From: Clostridiales bacterium
GTDB lineage: Bacteria > Bacillota > Clostridia > Lachnospirales > Lachnospiraceae
DNA: 9,407 bases
Reading direction: 5' to 3'
Assembly (NCBI GenBank): GCA_021203115.1
Contig: JAJQBV010000017.1
Coordinates: forward strand, 1-9,407
The position numbers and the translations under genes were made by a program. The notes beneath the pieces were generated by a model, which saw nothing but the letters and a program-made list of their open reading frames with translations, was not told the origin of the DNA and ran no database searches. Position 1 is the stretch's first letter, and each line of letters begins with the position of its first letter. Below, piece after piece: positions 6,613-9,407 of this stretch.

Positions 6613-6674
6613 ATTTATGCAAATGCAGGCATCCGACACGGTTTTTCTGCAAATCTGCCTGGTTCTGAATAAAT
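6613..6674 (-). other. Second stem-loop in the antiporter leader
   Basis: Between the riboswitch terminator and the ribosome binding site, ATTTAT (6669-6674 read on the minus strand) can pair with ATAAAT (6613-6618), enclosing CAGGCA (6656-6661) paired with TGCCTG (6626-6631). The Shine-Dalgarno at 6601-6607 stays outside the fold. It may stabilise the mRNA or add translational control; no family is recognised. Confidence 0.35.
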
Positions 6675-6676
6675 GC

Positions 6677-6713
6677 AAAAAACTCACATATGCAGAAAAA
6701 CTGCACACATGAG
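6677..6713 (-). terminator. Riboswitch expression platform: intrinsic terminator
   Basis: CTCATGTGTGCAG (6701-6713) pairs over 13 positions with CTGCATATGTGAG (6683-6695), with three G-U pairs and a UUUUU loop. Six U follow directly (6677-6682). The first six bases of the 5' arm, CTCATG, are also the 3' strand of aptamer helix P1. The terminator and the closed aptamer are therefore mutually exclusive, which predicts an ON switch. Confidence 0.88.
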
Positions 6714-6792
6714 TCTCATCCTTTAAGATTTGCCAGGTCCTGCAACCGAGATTGTTGACAAATCACGTATCCACGCAAACTACTCCCTCACG
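6708..6792 (-). promoter_or_regulatory. yybP-ykoY-type manganese riboswitch aptamer
   Basis: The minus-strand leader closes with P1, CGTGAG (6787-6792) against CTCATG (6708-6713). Immediately inside are the 5' signature GGAGTAG (6780-6786) and the 3' signature GAGA (6714-6717). This is the arrangement of the yybP-ykoY class (a P1 helix, then GGAGUAG, then GAGA before the closing strand). A further helix GTTTGC/GCAAAT and a hairpin GATTTG-TCAA-CAATC occupy the interior. The class binds Mn2+ and usually activates efflux genes such as mntP, ykoY/TerC, P-type ATPases and cation antiporters. It lies in the leader of a CaCA antiporter. A covariance search was not possible, so the class call rests on these motifs and the context. 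Confidence 0.8.
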
Positions 6793-6802
6793 AGCTTTTT
6801 TT

Positions 6803-6831
6803 ACTATACTCCAAGGCAGCTCAATTGTCAA
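6803..6831 (-). promoter_or_regulatory. Sigma-A promoter of the riboswitch-antiporter unit
   Basis: A perfect TTGACA (6826-6831) and TATAGT (6803-6808) are 17 bp apart on the minus strand. Initiation is predicted near 6796, only a few nucleotides before aptamer helix P1, so the riboswitch forms the very start of the transcript. Confidence 0.92.
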
Positions 6832-6844
6832 TGAAGGAACCTCA

Positions 6845-6886
6845 GAAAACAAAAAATTGAAAACAAAAAATAGACAAAAAATTTCC
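6845..6886. promoter_or_regulatory. Phased A-tracts between divergent promoters
   Basis: Three A6 runs (6851-6856, 6865-6870, 6876-6881), each preceded by AC, lie between the two -35 boxes, which are 58 bp apart. The centres are 14 and 11 bp apart, near helical phase. This is typical of curved DNA or UP-element-like upstream sequence that could boost the tyrS promoter on the right and the antiporter promoter on the left. Confidence 0.4.
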
Positions 6887-6889
6887 GAA

Positions 6890-6918
6890 TTGACAAAACA
6901 TCGAAGGGCTTATATAAT
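6890..6918 (+). promoter_or_regulatory. Sigma-A promoter of the tyrS T-box leader
   Basis: Both boxes match the consensus perfectly: TTGACA (6890-6895) and TATAAT (6913-6918), separated by 17 bp. Initiation is expected near 6925, giving an untranslated leader of about 370 nt before tyrS. Such a strong promoter fits a gene controlled mainly by attenuation. Confidence 0.95.
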
Positions 6919-6925
6919 ACCGTTT

Positions 6926-7263
6926 AGACAAAGCCAAAAGCAATGACTGAAATAAGTAGATACAGACGGAACATACAGAGAGCTGCCGGATGGTGAGAGG
7001 CGCATGGAAAGTTTGTATTGAATACCTTCACGAGCTGTGTCCCGAACGGATATCCGTATTTCAAGTAGGCTGCACCGGCATGCGACCGTTATCCTGCAGG
7101 AGTGTTTCATCCGAACATTCAACCGGCATCATTTTTACAGCCGCTGTCAAACGGATTGATATATCGGAGTGACACTTGCAAAGGCAGGCTGTGTGAGCAG
7201 TCTGTAAATTAAGGTGGTAACACGCGGATGATTCCCCGTCCTTATACGGACGGGGTTTTTATA
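6926..7263 (+). promoter_or_regulatory. Tyrosyl T-box leader
   Basis: T-box leaders bind a specific tRNA and allow transcription only when it is uncharged. Stem I shows the GA-rich K-turn region ACAGAGAG (6975-6982), an apical GGATGGTGAGAG segment (6988-6999) and the lower helix ATAC/GTAT (6973-6976 with 7015-7018). The specifier bulge GAATACC follows, with the tyrosine codon UAC at 7023-7025. The T-box itself is AAGGTGGTAACACGCG (7211-7226). Its bulge UGGU can pair with ACCA, the tRNA end expected for a tRNA-Tyr with discriminator A. AAGG (7211-7214) can pair with CCTT (7240-7243) to form the antiterminator, which breaks the terminator stem. The spacing from stem I to the T-box is long (about 180 nt), consistent with stem II/III elements. 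Confidence 0.92.
7234..7263 (+). terminator. T-box intrinsic terminator
   Basis: CCCCGTCC (7234-7241) pairs with GGACGGGG (7248-7255) around the loop TTATAC, and five T follow. Part of the left arm is shared with the antiterminator, so the two folds exclude each other. Confidence 0.93.
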
Positions 7264-7294
7264 TTACAGGCAGATATGAGAGGAGATTTAGATT

Positions 7295-8518
7295 ATGACA
7301 GTCTATGACGAACTGGTGGCCCGCGGCCTCATTGCCCAGGTCACCGATGAGGAAGAGATCAAGGAGCTCATCAACAACGGGAAGGCAACCTTTTACATCG
7401 GTTTCGATCCCACGGCGGACAGCCTCCATGTCGGACATTTCATGGCGCTGTGCCTGATGAAACGCCTCCAGATGGCCGGCAACCGCCCCATCGCCCTGAT
7501 CGGCGGAGGCACCGGCATGGTCGGCGACCCGTCCGGCCGTACCGATATGCGCCAGATGATGACCCCGGAGACCATCCAGCACAACTGCGACTGCTTTAAA
7601 GAGCAGATGTCCCGATTTATCGATTTTTCCGAGGGAAAGGCCCTGATGGTCAACAACGCCGACTGGCTGCTTGATTTAAATTACATCGAGCTGCTCCGTG
7701 AGGTCGGCCCCCACTTCTCCGTGAACAATATGCTCCGCGCGGAATGCTACAAACAGCGCATGGAAAAGGGACTGAGCTTCCTCGAATTCAATTACATGAT
7801 CATACAGAGCTACGATTTTTATGAGTTATTCCGCAAGTACGGCTGCAATATGCAGTTCGGCGGCGATGACCAGTGGTCCAATATGCTTGGCGGAACCGAG
7901 CTGATCCGCCGTAAGCTGGGTAAAAACGCTTATGCCATGACCATCACACTCCTCCTGAATTCCGAGGGGAAGAAAATGGGCAAAACACAGTCCGGCGCCG
8001 TCTGGCTTGACCCCGAAAAAACCTCACCGTTTGAATTCTACCAGTACTGGAGAAACGTCGGTGATGCGGATGTCCTGAAGTGTCTGCGTATGCTTACCTT
8101 CCTCCCGTTAGAACAGATCAACGAGATGGATTGCTGGGAGGGCAGCCAGTTGAACACCGCAAAAGAAATTCTTGCCTTTGAGCTGACCAAGCTGGTTCAC
8201 GGTGAGGAGGAGGCCGCAAAAGCACAGGAGAGTGCCCGCGCGCTGTTCTCCGGCGGAAATGCTGCGGATATGCCTACAGCCGCGGTTTCTGCCGATGATC
8301 TTCAGGATGGGAAAATCGATATTCTGGGGTTGCTCGTTTCCTCCGGTCTGTGTACCTCCCGCGGCGATGCGCGCCGCAATGTCCAGCAGGGCGGCGTCAG
8401 CGTAAACGGAGAAAAGATTACGGATATCGCCACTGCGTATACGCCCGAAGACCTGAACGCGGCGGATTTTGTGCTTCGCAGAGGCAAGAAGAAATACTGT
8501 AAAATTATTTTCCAATAG
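7295..8518 (+). CDS. tyrS: Tyrosine--tRNA ligase
   Basis: TyrS activates tyrosine with ATP and loads it on tRNA-Tyr. The 407-residue protein is a class Ic synthetase. It has [14 protein letters not shown] (35-48, HVGH being the HIGH motif), [10 protein letters not shown] (77-86), the tyrosine-pocket segment YMIIQSYDF (167-175), GGDDQWSN (189-196) and a KMSKS-equivalent loop KKMGKT (226-231). The C-terminal S4 RNA-binding domain spans about residues 340-407 ([20 protein letters not shown], then [10 protein letters not shown]). Length is normal for the TyrS1 type. The ATG follows AGGAG with a 9-nt spacer. Upstream lies a T-box leader with a UAC specifier, which independently confirms the amino acid. 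The next gene, mntP, starts 79 bp later on the same strand and might be reached by readthrough. Confidence 0.98.
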   Translation: MTVYDELVARGLIAQVTDEEEIKELINNGKATFYIGFDPTADSLHVGHFMALCLMKRLQMAGNRPIALIGGGTGMVGDPSGRTDMRQMMTPETIQHNCDCFKEQMSRFIDFSEGKALMVNNADWLLDLNYIELLREVGPHFSVNNMLRAECYKQRMEKGLSFLEFNYMIIQSYDFYELFRKYGCNMQFGGDDQWSNMLGGTELIRRKLGKNAYAMTITLLLNSEGKKMGKTQSGAVWLDPEKTSPFEFYQYWRNVGDADVLKCLRMLTFLPLEQINEMDCWEGSQLNTAKEILAFELTKLVHGEEEAAKAQESARALFSGGNAADMPTAAVSADDLQDGKIDILGLLVSSGLCTSRGDARRNVQQGGVSVNGEKITDIATAYTPEDLNAADFVLRRGKKKYCKIIFQ

Positions 8519-8538
8519 GTAATATGAGACCCGGGTAT

Positions 8539-8572
8539 GGCTCAGTCAGCTGTACACGAGTCTTTTGTTATT
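8539..8572 (+). terminator. Weak candidate terminator after tyrS
   Basis: GGCTC (8539-8543) can pair with GAGTC (8558-8562, one G-U), followed by TTTTGTTATT. The stem is short and the 14-nt loop holds little pairing. A competing hairpin TGAGACC/GGCTCA (8525-8544) overlaps it. Whether tyrS and mntP are separated is therefore undecided. Confidence 0.3.
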
Positions 8573-8597
8573 CAGGTCTTACGAAGGAGATAGAAAA

Positions 8598-9188
8598 ATG
8601 CATTGGAGTTTTATGTTTTTGGTCAACAGTATCCTGCTCGGAATCGGGCTTTCCATGGATGCGTTTTCCGTGTCGATGGCAAACGGGTTGAATGAGCCGC
8701 AGATGCGCAGGAGAAAAGCCATCGAAATTGCCGGGGTATTTGCCGGGTTTCAGGCGCTGATGCCCCTGGCCGGATGGTTCTGTGTCCATACGGCTGCCCG
8801 ATATTTTACCGCATTCCAGCCGTTCATCCCATGGATTGCGCTTGCGCTGCTTGCTTTCATCGGCGGGAAAATGCTGATCGACGGCCTGCGCAATCAGACG
8901 GAATCCGAGAGCACCGCCACGCTTGGACCGGCGGCTCTCATTGTACAGGGAATCGCGACCTCAATCGACGCTCTCTCTGTCGGTTTTACAATCGCCGACT
9001 ATAATGGACAGATGGCGCTTGCCGCGGCGCTAATCATCGCCGCCGTCACGTTTGTTATCTGCATGGCAGGCGTGTCAATCGGAAAGAAATTCGGTACCAG
9101 GCTGTCCAATAAAGCCCAGATTCTCGGCGGCGTTATTTTGATCGCGATCGGTCTGGAGATCTTTCTCAGCGGCGTTGTCTTCGGATAA
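8598..9188 (+). CDS. mntP: Manganese efflux pump MntP
   Basis: This 196-residue membrane protein has six predicted helices and the duplicated signature of the MntP (YebN/DUF204) family: GIGLSMDAFSVSMANGL (15-31) in the first half and GIATSIDALSVGFTI (118-132) in the second. The paired acidic residues Asp21 and Asp124 lie in membrane segments and form the presumed metal path. A basic/polar loop (MRRRKA, near residue 36) and a Thr/Ser-Glu-rich loop (about 98-110) separate the helices. The family exports Mn2+ from the cytoplasm. The start MHWSF is preferred because AAGGAG lies 8 nt upstream; the ATG 33 nt earlier has no ribosome binding site. MntP genes are classic yybP-ykoY riboswitch targets, yet none fits in the 79 bp before this gene. 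The riboswitch in this window instead serves the divergent antiporter. Confidence 0.96.
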   Translation: MHWSFMFLVNSILLGIGLSMDAFSVSMANGLNEPQMRRRKAIEIAGVFAGFQALMPLAGWFCVHTAARYFTAFQPFIPWIALALLAFIGGKMLIDGLRNQTESESTATLGPAALIVQGIATSIDALSVGFTIADYNGQMALAAALIIAAVTFVICMAGVSIGKKFGTRLSNKAQILGGVILIAIGLEIFLSGVVFG

Positions 9189-9243
9189 GTTTTTTGAATA
9201 TTCTGAATTTTTAATTTTTTGAAAGTTTTTTTTCAGAAACCTA

Positions 9244-9272
9244 TTGACATGCAGCCAAAAATACTGTAAGAT
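9244..9272 (+). promoter_or_regulatory. Sigma-A promoter for an unseen downstream transcript
   Basis: A perfect TTGACA (9244-9249) and TAAGAT (9267-9272, four of six consensus bases) lie 17 bp apart. The stretch from the mntP stop to this point is very AT-rich, with T-runs but no GC-rich hairpin. TTCTGAA (9201-9207) and TTCAGAA (9232-9238) form a 7-bp inverted repeat just upstream. Confidence 0.75.
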
Positions 9273-9278
9273 ACACCC

Positions 9279-9407
9279 ATAAACAAGAAACGAACACTAA
9301 CACAAATGCAGAAAATTTATTTCAGAAAGAACGAGAGTGGTTAGTCATAGTCCATTCTTAGAAGCGGGAGGACGGTCCGATGGCATAGGTACTTTTCCAC
9401 CAAACCA
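9279..9407 (+). ncRNA. Probable structured RNA or long leader, cut by the window end
   Basis: After the promoter at 9244-9272 there are about 130 nt without a credible coding frame; the only ATG with an AUG-initiated run gives 12 codons. The distal part is less AT-rich and offers several pairings: GTGG/CCAC (9337-9340 with 9397-9400), TGGTT/AACCA (9338-9342 with 9403-9407), GTCC/GGAC (9350-9353 with 9370-9373) and CCAT/ATGG (9352-9355 with 9380-9383). Some exclude each other. No T-box, riboswitch or housekeeping RNA signature that I know is recognised. A raiA-motif-like Firmicute RNA is one untested idea. Confidence 0.4.

Noticed and set aside
8519..8597. Possible second Mn2+ riboswitch before mntP
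   Set aside because: The gap contains ATGAGACC, which resembles the 3' signature, but there is no GGAGTAG partner and 79 bp is too short for aptamer plus expression platform.
9189..9238. Terminator for mntP in the T-rich stretch
   Set aside because: T-runs are present, but the only inverted repeat (TTCTGAA/TTCAGAA) is AT-rich with a 24-nt loop and no T-run directly after it. It is not supportable as an intrinsic terminator.

Overview
The window reads as chromosomal DNA of an anaerobic, endospore-forming Firmicute, most likely a Clostridia/Lachnospiraceae-type bacterium. The basis is a SpoIID-family sporulation protein, a clostridial-style MetG with a fused C-terminal tRNA-binding domain, a tyrosyl T-box leader, a yybP-ykoY-type riboswitch, strong AGGAGG-like ribosome binding sites and sigma-A promoters with 17-bp spacers. 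Coding DNA is GC-rich and the gaps are AT-rich. No mobile element, tRNA, rRNA or CRISPR array was seen.

Minus-strand block, 51-5449. Transcription starts at a strong promoter (5506-5534) and reads a zinc-ribbon protein with an acidic tail, then an intrinsic terminator (4867-4901). It continues with metG, tatD (ATGA overlap with metG), rsmA, a SpoIID-like protein and a 40-residue single-span membrane peptide. This resembles the metS-yabD-yabF-ksgA neighbourhood of Bacillus, but the RNase M5 gene (rnmV) is missing between tatD and rsmA. A large hairpin straddles the rsmA/spoIID-like junction and holds the spoIID-like Shine-Dalgarno and start codon.

Metal module, 5652-6831 (minus). A CaCA-family cation antiporter is preceded by a sigma-A promoter, an aptamer that matches the yybP-ykoY (Mn2+) class in its key features, and a terminator whose 5' arm is the same strand as the aptamer's P1 3' strand. 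This layout predicts that metal binding switches the gene on.

Plus-strand block, 6890-9188. Divergent from the antiporter, a second sigma-A promoter drives a long T-box leader with a UAC specifier, a UGGU tRNA-end-binding bulge and a terminator, followed by tyrS. Downstream is mntP, a manganese exporter. The window therefore carries two likely Mn2+/Ca2+ efflux proteins around a T-box-controlled tRNA synthetase gene, with two different RNA switches reading outward from one 58-bp A-tract-rich divergent promoter region.

Right edge, 9189-9407. A good orphan promoter is followed by at least 130 nt without a credible ORF. This is probably the start of a structured noncoding RNA or a long leader cut by the window end.
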